A DNA stretch of 64,000 nucleotides from Deinococcus gobiensis I-0 (lineage in GTDB: Bacteria > Deinococcota > Deinococci > Deinococcales > Deinococcaceae): the NCBI RefSeq assembly GCF_000252445.1, contig NC_017790.1, positions 658,126 to 722,125 of the forward strand. Reading direction: 5' to 3'. Position 1 is the first letter of the stretch. Every line of letters starts with the position of its first letter. Position numbers and translations under genes: made by a program. Shown piece after piece: positions 16,383-25,870 of the stretch. The notes under the pieces were generated by a model that made no database searches, had not been told where the DNA came from, and worked only from the letters and a program-made list of their open reading frames with translations.

Positions 16383-17255
16383 ATGACGCGGTTTTCCCTG
16401 CCAGTGTTGACCCTGGGTGCCCTGCTGTTCACCGCCTGCGGGACGGTCCAGACAGCGACCGTTTCCGATCAGGTGACGGCCAGCACCCAGGCCCTCCCCA
16501 CCGAGTCCCAGACGGCGACCGGCTTGGCCCCCGCTTTCGGTGGTCTGTCCGGGCAGATCGTGTACGGCACGGTGACCAGCGTGAGTACCCGGCCCTATCA
16601 GGTCAGCGTGACGCCGCAGTCCGAATTGTCTGGGGGCTGGTGCGGGGGCACGCTGCTCAGCAGCGAGTGGGTCCTGACCGCGGCCCACTGCGTCGAAGGC
16701 CAGAGCACCAGCAGCATGCGCGTGCGTGCCGGGATCAACAACCTGACCCGCACCGAGGGTCAGCAGCGCAGCGCGTCGCGGATCATTCTCTATCCCGGCC
16801 GCAGCAGTTCCAGCGACGCGTACGACATCGCCCTCATCAAGGTCAGCAGCGCCTTCACCCTGGGAAGCACAGTGCAGCCTGCCGCGCTTCCGGGAAGCGG
16901 CGCCGAGAGTACGCTCGACGTGAACGGCAAGTCCGCCACCGTCAGCGGTTGGGGCAAGACCGAGAACGGAACGTACAGCAATACCGCGCTGCGCGAAGTG
17001 ACGATTCCCATCACCCCCACCGGCAGCGATTGCGGCAGCCGTCCCGGCAACACCATCTGCGGCAAGTACTCGGGCGGCAAGGACTCGTGCAACGGAGACA
17101 GCGGGGGCCCACTGGCGGCGGCCCTGAACGGCAAGACCTACGTGCTGGGTGTCGTGAGCTACGGTCCCACCGAATGCCGGGGGTACGGGGTCTATACCCG
17201 CGTGAACGGCTATATCAACTGGATCGCCCAGCAGACCGGAATCGCGGCGCAGTAG
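16383..17255 (+). CDS. Secreted trypsin-like serine protease (S1), probable lipoprotein
   Basis: A 290-residue protease with an N-terminal signal ending in the lipobox LLFTAC. A linker of about 40 residues precedes the S1 domain. The catalytic triad reads TAAHC (His102), DIALIKV (Asp148) and GDSGGP (Ser240). Asp234, six residues before the serine (KDSCNGDSGGP), corresponds to chymotrypsin position 189 and predicts trypsin-like cleavage after Arg or Lys. Cysteine pairs around the His and Ser match the family. GAGGAGG precedes the ATG. The 263 bp upstream are AT-rich and hold a CAAATGT repeat 18 bp apart (16200, 16218) and a TGACT-GTCC-AGTCA inverted repeat at 16236-16249. S1 proteases of this animal-like type are uncommon in bacteria. 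Confidence 0.92.
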   Translation: MTRFSLPVLTLGALLFTACGTVQTATVSDQVTASTQALPTESQTATGLAPAFGGLSGQIVYGTVTSVSTRPYQVSVTPQSELSGGWCGGTLLSSEWVLTAAHCVEGQSTSSMRVRAGINNLTRTEGQQRSASRIILYPGRSSSSDAYDIALIKVSSAFTLGSTVQPAALPGSGAESTLDVNGKSATVSGWGKTENGTYSNTALREVTIPITPTGSDCGSRPGNTICGKYSGGKDSCNGDSGGPLAAALNGKTYVLGVVSYGPTECRGYGVYTRVNGYINWIAQQTGIAAQ

Positions 17256-17257
17256 CG

Positions 17258-17317
17258 AAACATAGAGGCGAAGGGGGCTTCCGGCGACTGACCGGTGCCC
17301 CCTTCGCCTCTATGTTT
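17258..17317. terminator. Strong bidirectional terminator
   Basis: A perfect 21-bp stem (17258-17278 with 17297-17317) has a loop that can extend through CCGG/CCGG pairing. The outer end is AAACATA/TATGTTT, giving a short T-rich tail for transcription in both directions. It separates the protease from the convergent oxidoreductase operon. Confidence 0.9.
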
Positions 17318-17322
17318 CCAGC

Positions 17323-19554
17323 TCAGTCGCTCGCCTGCGCCGTTTCTCCCCATCCCGTCAGAATCTTGTCGAGGGTGAGCGGGTAGTCGCGGATGCGCAC
17401 GCCACTGGCGTTGTAGACCGCGTTGGCGACCGCCGCTCCCACCCCGCAGATACCCAGTTCGCCGATCCCCTTCGCCTTGACCGGCGAGGACTTGTCGTCG
17501 AGGTCCTCGAGCATGATCACGTCGAGATCTGGAATATCGGCATGAACCGGAACATGGTATTCGGCGAGGTCGTGGTTGATGAACAGCCCCAGTCGGGGGT
17601 CCACTTCCAGGTTCTCCATGAGTGCCGCGCCGATCCCCATGGTCATGCCGCCCAGGCACTGGCTGCGCGCCGTGATGGGGTTCATGACCCGGCCCACGCT
17701 GACCACGCTGAGCATCCGGCGTACACGCGTCTCGCCGGTCACGCTGTTGACCGCCACTTCGGCAAAATGCGCCCCGAAACTGGCCTGCGCGTACTTCTCG
17801 GTCATGTCGCCCCAGGTGATCTTGCCGGTGGCCGACAGCCCTTCCTTGCCGGCCACCTCGGCCAGCGGCACGTGGTTGTCCTCGCAGCGCACCTCGCCGT
17901 CCTCGAAGGTCGTGCTGGCCTCCGCGAAGTTCAGTTTCTGGAGGATGCTGCGGCGCAGGTCCATGCACGCGACATACACGCCCGACGCCGAGCTGTTGGC
18001 GCCGAACGACCCGCCCGACCCGGCGGCCTGCGGAAATTCGCTGTCGCCCAGACGGACCTTGACCTTTTCCAGCGGCAGGCCCAGCATCTCGGCGGCGACC
18101 TGACCGAGGATGGTGTAGCTGCCGGTTCCGATGTCAGTCATCTGGGTTTCGACCGTCAGGGTCCCGTCCGATTCCAGAACGACCCGCGCTCCCGAGGGCT
18201 GCACCATATTGGCGCGGAAGGCCGACGCCACACCCATGCCGATGAGCCATTCGCCTTCGCGGACCTGTCCCGGCTTGGCCTGACGCTTGTCCCACCCAAA
18301 GTGGTCTGCCCCGCGCAACAGCGCCTCGACCAGTCGCCGTGACGAAAAGGGCCGCTCCGGCCCCTTCTCGGGATCGTGCTGAATATCGTTGACCACACGC
18401 AGCTGCACCGGGTCCATCTCCAGCGCTTCGGCGAGTTCGTCCATCGCCCCTTCCAGTGCGAGCAGGCCCACCGCCTCCCCGGGCGCGCGCATGCTGGCTC
18501 CGGGCGGCAGGTCCAGCTCGGCGAGGCGCGTACGGATCAGGCGGTGGTCGCCCGCGTACAGCAGCTTGGTCTGATCGGCCGCCGCCTCGGTATCGCCCCC
18601 CGGCAGGTTACCCGACCAGGTGTCGTGGCCGACGGCCTGGAGGCGGCCGTCACGGTCGGCGGCGAGGCGCACGCGCTGCACGGTCGCGGGCCGGTGGCTG
18701 GTCGAGTTGTAATACTGCGGGCGGGTGAGCGCGACCTTGACCGGCCGGCCCAGCAGCCGCGCCGCCGCGCCGCTCAGAACCGCGTCGGCGTAGAAGAGCA
18801 GCTTGGAACCGAAGCCGCCGCCCACATACGCACTCACGATCCGCACCTGCGCCGGCTTGAGCTTGAGGGTCTTGGCGATGCCCGCCTGCACCCAATGCAC
18901 GACCTGATGCGCAGTGTGCAGGGTCAGGATCTCGTGCTCGCTGTCCCACTCGGCCAGGGTGGCCTGCGGTTCCATCGGGGACTGCGATTGGTCGGGAGTG
19001 GTGAAGCGCAGGTCCACTTTGACGGGGGCGTCCGCGAAGGCCCGGTCGAAGTCCCCGACCACGCTGTCCTCCGAGTCCTCGCTCGGCTGGGCGCTGTCCA
19101 GCTCGTCTTCGAGGGTGTAGCTGCCCTCCTGCACGTCGTATTCGATCTCGATGAGCTTCGACGCTGCCCGCGCCTGCTCGAAGGTTTCGGCGACCACGAG
19201 CGCGACGGCCTGGTGGTAGAACCGCACTTCGGGCCCGCTGAGCTGCGGCGACGACTTGCGCTGCTGCGGCACGGGCGTCTCGGATTCACCCTGCTCCGGC
19301 ATGTTCTCGTGGGTTAGGACGAGCAGCACGCCGGGCGCCGCCTCGGCGCGGCGGGTATCCATCCGCTTGATGGTGCCCTTGGCGATGCCCGCGCTCAGCA
19401 CGTAACCGTAGCTGACCGGGCGGCTCGGCTGGTACTCGTAGGCGTAGGGGGCCTGCCCCGTGACTTTCAGGGGGCCGTCGAGGCGGGTGTGGGGCCGGGT
19501 CAGGACCTTCTCGCGGTCGAGCGGATTGATGCCGGCTGGAGCGTCGAATTTCAT
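17323..19554 (-). CDS. paoC: Molybdenum aldehyde oxidoreductase, large molybdopterin subunit (PaoC/YagR-like)
   Basis: A 743-residue molybdenum-cofactor subunit of the xanthine oxidase family. It carries the aldehyde oxidase/xanthine dehydrogenase N-terminal domain (residues about 15-130, [16 protein letters not shown]), then cofactor-binding segments including [12 protein letters not shown] near residue 238. The C-terminal GIGELGICG holds the expected catalytic glutamate. Size and partners match the periplasmic PaoABC aldehyde oxidoreductase of E. coli rather than a standard XdhB. Its ATG overlaps the stop of the FAD-subunit gene by four bases. No chaperone gene (paoD/xdhC type) is seen next to it. 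The substrate is probably an aromatic aldehyde or purine, but this is not determined. Confidence 0.88.
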   Translation of the reverse strand: MKFDAPAGINPLDREKVLTRPHTRLDGPLKVTGQAPYAYEYQPSRPVSYGYVLSAGIAKGTIKRMDTRRAEAAPGVLLVLTHENMPEQGESETPVPQQRKSSPQLSGPEVRFYHQAVALVVAETFEQARAASKLIEIEYDVQEGSYTLEDELDSAQPSEDSEDSVVGDFDRAFADAPVKVDLRFTTPDQSQSPMEPQATLAEWDSEHEILTLHTAHQVVHWVQAGIAKTLKLKPAQVRIVSAYVGGGFGSKLLFYADAVLSGAAARLLGRPVKVALTRPQYYNSTSHRPATVQRVRLAADRDGRLQAVGHDTWSGNLPGGDTEAAADQTKLLYAGDHRLIRTRLAELDLPPGASMRAPGEAVGLLALEGAMDELAEALEMDPVQLRVVNDIQHDPEKGPERPFSSRRLVEALLRGADHFGWDKRQAKPGQVREGEWLIGMGVASAFRANMVQPSGARVVLESDGTLTVETQMTDIGTGSYTILGQVAAEMLGLPLEKVKVRLGDSEFPQAAGSGGSFGANSSASGVYVACMDLRRSILQKLNFAEASTTFEDGEVRCEDNHVPLAEVAGKEGLSATGKITWGDMTEKYAQASFGAHFAEVAVNSVTGETRVRRMLSVVSVGRVMNPITARSQCLGGMTMGIGAALMENLEVDPRLGLFINHDLAEYHVPVHADIPDLDVIMLEDLDDKSSPVKAKGIGELGICGVGAAVANAVYNASGVRIRDYPLTLDKILTGWGETAQASD

Positions 19555-20519
19555 GCGTCACTTCCGGTGGGTGCGGGGGCGTCGGGGGAACTGGTCAGGG
19601 CGGCGGCGATCAGGCGACGGGCCAGCGGCAGCTTGAAGGCGTTCTGGTCGGTGGGCGTCGCCCCCTCGAAGATGCGGGCGTACAGTTCGGCCGGGTCGCG
19701 GCTGTCTTCGGCCTCTTCCACGCGCCAGGGCTTGGGAGCCACGCCGCCGAAAGCGAGGCGCACCCGGTCGGCCGTGACCACGCTGGCCAGAGAGACCTCG
19801 GCAAAAGCGTAGGACGCCCGGTCGCGGACCTTGCGGTAGGTGTGGACGCCGCCCAGCGGAGCCGGAAGCGTGACGGCCGTAATGAATTCGCCGTCCTCCA
19901 GCACATTCTCCAGATGGGGCGTATCGCCCGGTAGGCGGTAGAAGTCCGCCAACGGGATGCGGCGTACCTGGCCGTCTCCGTTGACCGTCTCGACCACGGC
20001 GTCCAGCACCCGCATGGCGACCGCCATATCGGAGGGATGCTGCGCGATGCACGATTCGCTGACCCCGATCACGGCGAGGTTCCGGCTGAAGCCTGTGAGG
20101 GCGCCGCAGCCCGATCCCGGCTCACGTTTGTTGCAGGGCAGCGCAGTGTCGTAGAAGTAGGGGCAGCGGCTGCGCTGGAGCAGATTGCCGGCTGTGGTCG
20201 CCTTGTTGCGCAGCTGTCCCGATGCTCCCGAAAGCAGCGCGCGCGACAGTACGGCGTAGTCACGGCGAATCCGTTCGTCGGCGGCGAGGTCGGTGTTGCG
20301 CACGAGCGCCCCGATCCGCAGGCCGCCGTCCTCCGTCGCCTCGATCCGGTCCAGGCCCACGCGATTCACGTCGATCAGGTGGGTGGGCGTCTCGATCTCC
20401 AGTTTCATCAGGTCGAGGAGATTCGTGCCCCCCGCGATGAACTTGGCTCCGGGCGTGCGCGCGGCGGCCTGGGCAGCGGCCTGGGCGGTTTCGGCGCGCT
20501 CGTAGGTGAAGGCCCTCAT
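19551..20519 (-). CDS. paoB: Molybdenum aldehyde oxidoreductase, FAD/[4Fe-4S] subunit (PaoB/YagS-like)
   Basis: A 322-residue FAD-binding subunit of the CO dehydrogenase flavoprotein type. [13 protein letters not shown] near residue 28 and [12 protein letters not shown] near residue 104 contact FAD. An inserted cysteine cluster ([21 protein letters not shown], about residues 117-138) matches the extra [4Fe-4S] site known for PaoB and absent from many paralogues. It passes electrons from the molybdenum and [2Fe-2S] centres. It overlaps both neighbours by four bases, which indicates tight translational coupling in the order paoA-paoB-paoC. Confidence 0.88.
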   Translation of the reverse strand: MRAFTYERAETAQAAAQAAARTPGAKFIAGGTNLLDLMKLEIETPTHLIDVNRVGLDRIEATEDGGLRIGALVRNTDLAADERIRRDYAVLSRALLSGASGQLRNKATTAGNLLQRSRCPYFYDTALPCNKREPGSGCGALTGFSRNLAVIGVSESCIAQHPSDMAVAMRVLDAVVETVNGDGQVRRIPLADFYRLPGDTPHLENVLEDGEFITAVTLPAPLGGVHTYRKVRDRASYAFAEVSLASVVTADRVRLAFGGVAPKPWRVEEAEDSRDPAELYARIFEGATPTDQNAFKLPLARRLIAAALTSSPDAPAPTGSDA

Positions 20520-21079
20520 TTACCCGTCTCCTGCCCGTGGACTTCGCGGATGGCCGCGATGATGTTCGGGTAGGCGGCGCAGCGGCAGATGTTGCCGCTC
20601 ATGCGCTCACGCACCTCCTGGTCGGAATACTGCACGTCTCCGAGGTCGGCGGTGACATGGCTGGGAATGCCGCGCGCGATCTCGCCCAGCACCGCCACGC
20701 CCGACACGATCTGTCCGGAGGTGCAGTAGCCGCACTGGTAGCCGTCGTGCGACACGAAGGCCGCCTGCATCGGCCCCATCTCTTCCGGCGTGCCGAGGCC
20801 CTCGATGGTCGTGATCTCGTCCCCGTCGTGCATGACGGCCAGGGTCAGGCAGGAGTTGATGCGCTCCCCATTCACGATGACCGTGCACGCGCCGCACTGG
20901 CCGTGGTCACAGCCCTTCTTGGTGCCGGTGAGGTGAAGCTTTTCGCGCAGCGCGTCGAGCAGCGTGACACGTGGGTCGAGTTGAAGGCCATGATCCTGGC
21001 CGTTGACCGTGAGGGTCACGGCGAGGGTTTCGTCGGGGGGTCTGACGGCCGGGGCCGCCGGATGGGCTGGTGAAGTCAT
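20516..21079 (-). CDS. paoA: Molybdenum aldehyde oxidoreductase, [2Fe-2S] subunit (PaoA/YagT-like)
   Basis: A 187-residue iron-sulphur subunit. The ATG at 21079 is chosen, with GAGAGG upstream; the frame continues upward by 25 residues without function. The ferredoxin-type cluster motif is [13 protein letters not shown] and the second, C-terminal cluster is CGYCTSGQ plus [12 protein letters not shown]. It first accepts electrons from the molybdenum site. In E. coli the homologue carries a Tat signal; the first 25 residues here are Pro/Ala-rich and no twin-arginine is seen, so export is unclear. It is the first gene of the three-gene operon and diverges from parA across 186 bp. Confidence 0.9.
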   Translation of the reverse strand: MTSPAHPAAPAVRPPDETLAVTLTVNGQDHGLQLDPRVTLLDALREKLHLTGTKKGCDHGQCGACTVIVNGERINSCLTLAVMHDGDEITTIEGLGTPEEMGPMQAAFVSHDGYQCGYCTSGQIVSGVAVLGEIARGIPSHVTADLGDVQYSDQEVRERMSGNICRCAAYPNIIAAIREVHGQETGK

Positions 21080-21265
21080 GGATGTACCTCTCGTGGAAAG
21101 TCGCGGTAGGCCGGATAACCCCGTCATTCTAAGAAAAGACGGACAGCACGGCATTAAGCGGTATTGGGAAAAGGTTGACCTAGGCGGTCATCTTGCCGTG
21201 CCTATGGGCGAGGGCCGGGTCCGGGGTCACTGCGCCTCCCCGGCAGCAGGGCCGGGCGCAGTAGC

Positions 21266-22096
21266 ATGGCTTTACAGATGAACGTCATCACCTTCTTCAA
21301 CCATGCGGGCGGGGTCGGCAAGTCCAGCTCGGTCCGGGACATCGGGTTTACCCTGGGCCGCCTGGGCTACCGGGTCCTGCTCATCGACGCCGATCCCCAA
21401 GCCAACCTCACCGACTGGCTGGGGGTACGGCAGATTCAGGAGGAGGGGGGGGCGCGCGACATCGACCTTTCGGACACCCTGTATCCGGCGGTGCTGGCCG
21501 AGGGCGACGCCGAGCTCGCCCTGCCCTCGCCGGTGCATGTTCACGGCCTGGACCTCATTCCGGGGCATCTGGACATGGCGACCATTGAGCCGCTGCTGCC
21601 AGGGCAGCTCATGGGGGTCCTGCGCCTGCGTGACGCCCTGAAGCCTCTGGAAGGCCGCTACGATTTCGTGCTCATCGATCCTCCTCCCAGTCTGGGCCAG
21701 CTCAGTACCCTCGCGGTGATGGCCGCCGGCCACGTGGTGGTGCCGGTTCCGGCCAGCGGCAAGGGGCTCAAAGGCCTCCAGACAGTGGGGGTCATGCTCA
21801 CGCGCTTCCGCAAGGTCAATCCGGCGCTCCGACTGGCCATGATCCTGGTCACCCAGTACAACGACACCACCAACCACAGCCGGGAGAGCATCGCCCAGTT
21901 GCGCGCACAGTTCGGGGCACTGGCCCCCATCAGCCGGCCGCTGACCTACCGCCCCGCCCTGTACCCCGACTCGCAGCTGCACGGCGCGCCCCTGCCCGAG
22001 TTCGTGCGGCGTGGCCCCGTCACCGAGGAGATTCTGGCCGTCACCCAGCAGCTGCTGGAGGCCGTCGGTGCGGGCCCGGAGGCGAAGCGTGAGTAG
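21266..22096 (+). CDS. parA: ParA-family partition ATPase
   Basis: A 276-residue ATPase that with ParB and a centromere site distributes replicon copies. The deviant Walker A reads NHAGGVGKSS near residue 13, the A' motif LLIDADPQANLTDWLG near 40 and Walker B FVLIDPPPS near 133. The first lysine of the usual KGGVGKT signature is Ala here. The start could be the ATG at 21266 or at 21278; neither has a ribosome site. There is no N-terminal helix-turn-helix, so it belongs to the short type and is less likely to autoregulate by itself. It overlaps parB by eight bases. Confidence 0.92.
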   Translation: MALQMNVITFFNHAGGVGKSSSVRDIGFTLGRLGYRVLLIDADPQANLTDWLGVRQIQEEGGARDIDLSDTLYPAVLAEGDAELALPSPVHVHGLDLIPGHLDMATIEPLLPGQLMGVLRLRDALKPLEGRYDFVLIDPPPSLGQLSTLAVMAAGHVVVPVPASGKGLKGLQTVGVMLTRFRKVNPALRLAMILVTQYNDTTNHSRESIAQLRAQFGALAPISRPLTYRPALYPDSQLHGAPLPEFVRRGPVTEEILAVTQQLLEAVGAGPEAKRE

Positions 22097-22970
22097 GCGC
22101 AGCCGGGCCGATGCGTTCAGCTCTCTGCTCGGCGGCCTGCCGGACGTTTCCGAGGCCAGCGCAGGGACAGTACAGGACGTGGAACTTTCGCGGATCCGGG
22201 TGCGGCCGGAGCAGCCCCGGCGCTACTTCGACGAGGCCGCGCTGGCGGCGCTGAGCGAGAGCGTACGCCAACAGGGCGTCCTGCAGCCGGTCCTGGTGCG
22301 CCCCGTAGAGGGCGGTTACGAGCTCGTGGCTGGAGAACGGCGGGTGCGGGCAGCGCGCGCCGCCGGACTGACCACAGTACCCGCCATGGTCCGCGAGGTG
22401 GCCGAGACGGACGTGCCCCTGCTGGCCGCCCTGGAGAACCTGCAACGTCAGGACCTCAACCCACTCGACGAGGTCGAGGCGATCCTGACCGTGACGGCCC
22501 AGCGGCTCGGGGTCACGCAGGTGGAAGTGCTCCCCCTGCTCCATGCCCAGCGGCGAACCCCCGATCCGGTGACGACAGCTCAGCTCGACGCCTTGTTCGC
22601 CCAGCTGGGCAGGGGCAGCTGGGCCTCGTTCGCAGCCAACCGGGCCGGCGTCCTGCGCTTTCCTGCCGACCTCCTGGAACTTATGCGGGCCGGAAAGCTG
22701 GAATACACCCGCGCCGCCGCCCTCGCCCGCGTAAAGGATGACGCCCGGCGCCGCATACTCACCGACCGCGCCCTGACCGAGAACCTGAGCGTGCGGGACA
22801 TCGTGGCCGCCCAGAAGGCTCCGATCACCGACGTGTCCCAGCTTCGGCGTGTGCGGGGACTTCTGGACGAGCGCCGCGTCACCCGCCTGAGTCGTAAAGA
22901 CCAGGGCCGCGTCACCCGCCTGCTCGAAGAGCTGGAGCGATTGCTGGAGGCCGATCCGGCTTCCCGGTGA
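22089..22970 (+). CDS. parB: ParB-family partition protein
   Basis: A 293-residue ParB. The start is the GTG at 22089 inside the end of parA. Residues about 30-120 form the ParB/Srx CTP-binding domain (RPEQPRRYFDEAALAALSES, ELVAGERRVRAARAAG). ENLQRQDLNPLDEVEAI follows, then a central helix-turn-helix around residues 140-225 and a basic C-terminal dimer region. It should load at a parS site and slide along DNA. The perfect palindrome at 22974-22993, three bases after its stop, is the best parS candidate in the window. Confidence 0.92.
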   Translation: MSRRSRADAFSSLLGGLPDVSEASAGTVQDVELSRIRVRPEQPRRYFDEAALAALSESVRQQGVLQPVLVRPVEGGYELVAGERRVRAARAAGLTTVPAMVREVAETDVPLLAALENLQRQDLNPLDEVEAILTVTAQRLGVTQVEVLPLLHAQRRTPDPVTTAQLDALFAQLGRGSWASFAANRAGVLRFPADLLELMRAGKLEYTRAAALARVKDDARRRILTDRALTENLSVRDIVAAQKAPITDVSQLRRVRGLLDERRVTRLSRKDQGRVTRLLEELERLLEADPASR

Positions 22971-22973
22971 TCC

Positions 22974-22993
22974 TGCTCATAACGTTATGAGCA
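22974..22993. promoter_or_regulatory. Perfect 20-bp palindrome after parB, candidate parS
   Basis: TGCTCATAACGTTATGAGCA is a perfect palindrome with no loop, three bases after the parB stop. Chromosomal-type parS sites are also perfect palindromes of this general size near parAB, but this sequence differs from the common parS consensus. There is no U-tract, so a terminator is less likely. No second copy was noticed in the window. Confidence 0.5.
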
Positions 22994-23158
22994 ACCTGCC
23001 GCGATGGTGGATGAGCTCGTTGACCCGCGCTGCCGCGTCGGGGAGAGAAGCAGTCTCTTGAACAAATCTATCTTCTCTACACGCAGATTTATTGATCCGG
23101 CAGGCTGGGTATGTCGTTCGACGACAGACAGGCGACGGCCGTCCGTAGAGTCTGCGTC

Positions 23159-24172
23159 ATGGGACGCCGTTCTTCCTCCGCCTCTTTGGACACCTCTTTG
23201 CCAGCAGGGTCGCAGGACGCCGCTTTGCCGGAAGTCGGCCGAAGCGCGCGGCTGGCCGAGCTGCTGGCCGAGTTGCAGGCCCGGCGCATCACCACAGCCG
23301 ATTTCGCGCGGCGCACAGGCGTCAGCCAGCGCAGCGTGCAGCGGGACATCGAGACGCTGCGCAACCTGGGGCACGATATCGTCGAGCATCAGGGCCGCGA
23401 GTATTCGGCCCCCGCCAGTCCTCTGCTGCAACCTGCGGAGGCCCTCGTGGCGTACGCCGCCATCCGGCTGGCGCATCAGCATTCGCCTGCCCTGAACCGC
23501 CATTACCGCCACGCCCTGAACCGCATCGCGGCGTCGCTGCCCGAACAGGTGCGCCGCACGTTGGACACCAGTGTGCGAGGTGACGACAGCGCCTACGGCG
23601 AGCGACAGATGGAGCAGGTGGCCGCCGCCTGGGTGGCGGGCCGGGTCCTGAACTTCGACTATCGCCGTCCCGACGGTGTGCGCGAGACGGGCAACGAGCT
23701 GTGCGTGTATTTCATCGAAATCAGCCGCACCAGCCTCACCCCTTACGTCATCGGACGAGAACGGCGCTCAGGGGAGGTCCGGCCCTACAAGCTCTCCCGG
23801 ATGGCCAACCTGAGCCTGCATGCCGATACCTATCAGCCCGACCCGGAGTTCGACCCACGCCGGTTTCTCAGTGATGCCTGGGGCGGGATCGGCACGGGGA
23901 CGACCGGCAGCGTCAGGGTCCGCTTCGTCCCCGAGGCCGCCTACCGGGTGATGGAAGGAGGCTGGAACGGGGCGACCCTCATCCGGGCGGACGGTTCGGT
24001 GGAAATGGAGTTGACGGCCACGCTGGATGCTCGGGGCCTGCCGCAGGACCTCATGCCCTTCCTGCTGAGCTGGGGCAGGCAGGTGGAGGTGCTGTCGCCG
24101 CCCGAAGTCCGCGCGGCGTGGCTGACCGAGTTGCGTGAAACCCTCGCCCTCTACGCGGAAGGGAAGAACTGA
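23159..24172 (+). CDS. HTH and WYL-domain transcriptional regulator
   Basis: A 337-residue regulator. The ATG at 23159 is preferred because TAGAGT (23146-23151) lies seven bases before it, giving a leaderless transcript; a longer frame starts at 23111. Residues about 25-85 form a DeoR-like helix-turn-helix (TTADFARRTGVSQRSVQRDI). Residues about 135-240 form a WYL-type sensor domain (RVLNFDYRRPDG, YVIGRERRSGEVRPYKLSRM), and a WCX-like C-terminal domain follows. WYL proteins often respond to nucleic acids or nucleotides and control stress, phage defence or partition-linked genes. No single target is evident; it stands between parB and an iron-uptake protein. Confidence 0.88.
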   Translation: MGRRSSSASLDTSLPAGSQDAALPEVGRSARLAELLAELQARRITTADFARRTGVSQRSVQRDIETLRNLGHDIVEHQGREYSAPASPLLQPAEALVAYAAIRLAHQHSPALNRHYRHALNRIAASLPEQVRRTLDTSVRGDDSAYGERQMEQVAAAWVAGRVLNFDYRRPDGVRETGNELCVYFIEISRTSLTPYVIGRERRSGEVRPYKLSRMANLSLHADTYQPDPEFDPRRFLSDAWGGIGTGTTGSVRVRFVPEAAYRVMEGGWNGATLIRADGSVEMELTATLDARGLPQDLMPFLLSWGRQVEVLSPPEVRAAWLTELRETLALYAEGKN

Positions 24173-24205
24173 TTCCCCTTTCCGGCCACAGAAATTCTAA
24201 AGTAG

Positions 24206-24254
24206 AGTATTCCACTCGGAATACTTGAATATAAATACTGTGGTCGCTTACACT
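24206..24254 (+). promoter_or_regulatory. Promoter with overlapping operator, siderophore-binding protein gene
   Basis: AGTATTCC-ACTC-GGAATACT (24206-24225) is a perfect inverted repeat with 8-bp arms, ending at the first T of the -35 TTGAAT (24225-24230). The -10 TACACT (24249-24254) follows after 18 bp and lies six bases before the ATG, so the mRNA is leaderless. Repressor binding here would block polymerase. An iron-responsive regulator is expected from the gene type, but the site does not match the Fur or DtxR consensus. Confidence 0.65.
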
Positions 24255-24260
24255 CCGCGC

Positions 24261-25229
24261 ATGTCTCTGCGCTCCGTCCGCCGAATCCGCCCGTTTCTCT
24301 GTGCCGCCCTGTTCGGAACTGCTGCCCTGGCCGGGGCCCAGAGCGCCACACCGGCCTGCGCGGGTCAGCTCGTGCGCGACGTGACGGGCCAGGTCTGCAT
24401 TCCCAAAGCGCCCAAGCGCATCGTGACCATCGAGTGGACCTACAGCGAGAACCTGCTCGCCCTGGGTATTCAACCGGTCGGTATGGCGGACATCAAGGGC
24501 TTCAAGGCGTACGTCAAGACCCCGACCCCCATCGCCGCCAGCGTCAAGGACGTGGGGGAACGGGGGCAGGTGAGTCTGGAGGTCATCGCGGCCCTCAAAC
24601 CCGACCTGATCATCAACCAGTCGGGCGACTACAGCCAGCGCGACCAGCTCGCCAGGATCGCCCCCACGCTGGTCTTCAACCCCTACCCCTCGGCCGCCAC
24701 CCCCCAGACCGCCTATCAGGAAATGCGCCAGACCTTCGCGCTGATGGGCCGCATCACCGGGCGCAGCGCGCAGGCGACGCGCGTGCTGGCGCAGCTCGAC
24801 GCCGAGCAGGCCGCCGCCCGGCGCACCCTGACCGCTGCCGGGCGTGCGGGGCAGACCTTCGTGCTCTCGCAGGGCTACACCTACAACACGCCGACGATGC
24901 GGCTGTTCGGCACACGTTCGCTGGCGAGCGAAATTCTGGAGCGGACCGGGCTGCGCAACGCCTACCGGCCAGACAAGGCCTCCGACTACGGGTTCGATAC
25001 CCTGTCCCTCGAAGGCCTCACGACCCTCAAGACCCAGAACTTCTTCGCCATCGCGCCCGAGGACGACAATGTGTTCACGGCGTCCGGCAACCGCGCGGTC
25101 TGGAACAACCTCGACTTCGTCAAACAGGGCCGCGGCTATTCCCTCGACCCCGCCACCTGGGTCTTCGGCGGGCCGTACAGCGCGCAGGTGCTCATCCGGC
25201 AGGTCGTGGACGTGATGACCGGAAAGTGA
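24261..25229 (+). CDS. Iron-siderophore ABC transporter substrate-binding protein
   Basis: A 322-residue periplasmic binding protein of the helical-backbone (FepB/FecB) class. The signal peptide is residues about 1-27 (ending in ALAGAQ). The mature part starts with [25 protein letters not shown], typical of these proteins, followed by [11 protein letters not shown] near residue 105. The ATG at 24261 is chosen for the leaderless promoter six bases upstream. It should bind ferric siderophore and pass it to an FecCD-type permease. No permease or ATPase gene lies nearby, so it is an orphan that must use a transporter encoded elsewhere. Regulation through the palindrome at 24206-24225 is likely. 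Confidence 0.88.
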   Translation: MSLRSVRRIRPFLCAALFGTAALAGAQSATPACAGQLVRDVTGQVCIPKAPKRIVTIEWTYSENLLALGIQPVGMADIKGFKAYVKTPTPIAASVKDVGERGQVSLEVIAALKPDLIINQSGDYSQRDQLARIAPTLVFNPYPSAATPQTAYQEMRQTFALMGRITGRSAQATRVLAQLDAEQAAARRTLTAAGRAGQTFVLSQGYTYNTPTMRLFGTRSLASEILERTGLRNAYRPDKASDYGFDTLSLEGLTTLKTQNFFAIAPEDDNVFTASGNRAVWNNLDFVKQGRGYSLDPATWVFGGPYSAQVLIRQVVDVMTGK

Positions 25230-25266
25230 GTTGACCCTGTGGGCCAGCCCGGAGCACAGTGGCTCC

Positions 25267-25737
25267 ATGACCGCCCCCCGGCCACCCCTGCCTCCCTTCA
25301 CTCCCGAAACGGCCATGCGTAAGGTCCGTATGGCCGAGGATGCCTGGAACACCCGTGATCCCGAGCGGGTGGCGCTGGCCTACACCGAGGACAGCCGCTG
25401 GCGCAACCGCTCGGAATTCCTGCAGGGTCGGCCCGCCATCGTGGCGTTCCTGACCCGCAAATGGGAGCGGGAACAGGACTACCGCCTCGTCAAGGAACTG
25501 TGGGCCTGCACTGGCGAACAGATCGCCGTACGCTTCCAGTACGAGTTCCATGACGGGCAGGGCCAGTGGTTCCGCGCTTACGGCAACGAGCAGTGGGCCT
25601 TCAGCGCCGAGGGGCTGATGTACCGGCGCGAAGCGTCCATCAACGACGTGGCGATTTCGGAGGCCGAGCGGCGTTTCCACTGGCCTGCCGGACCGCGCCC
25701 AGAGGACCATCCTGGCCTCGGCGACCTGGGGCTGTGA
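25267..25737 (+). CDS. DUF1348 family protein (NTF2/SnoaL-like fold)
   Basis: A 156-residue protein of the DUF1348 family, recognised from [33 protein letters not shown] and [19 protein letters not shown]. These proteins adopt an NTF2-like cone fold with a pocket, and none of their activities is well established. The start is taken at the ATG 25267, where the conserved part begins shortly after; a TTG 36 bases upstream, two bases after the previous stop, is an alternative that would couple it to the binding-protein gene. No ribosome site is clear at either. Confidence 0.8.
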   Translation: MTAPRPPLPPFTPETAMRKVRMAEDAWNTRDPERVALAYTEDSRWRNRSEFLQGRPAIVAFLTRKWEREQDYRLVKELWACTGEQIAVRFQYEFHDGQGQWFRAYGNEQWAFSAEGLMYRREASINDVAISEAERRFHWPAGPRPEDHPGLGDLGL

Positions 25738-25870
25738 CGGCGGGACGACCGGGCCTTACACCTGTTGCCTTGCGGTCTGGAGAGCGTGGCCTTCTGAAAT
25801 CGCGCCGTACCTCAATCCCTGCGCCGCGGCGGTGCCCGACACCGGACGCGAGACCTCCACAGGAGTCCAT

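Noticed and set aside
22974..22993. Palindrome after parB as a terminator.
   Set aside because: It has no loop, its centre is AT-rich and no U-tract follows; a binding site is more likely.
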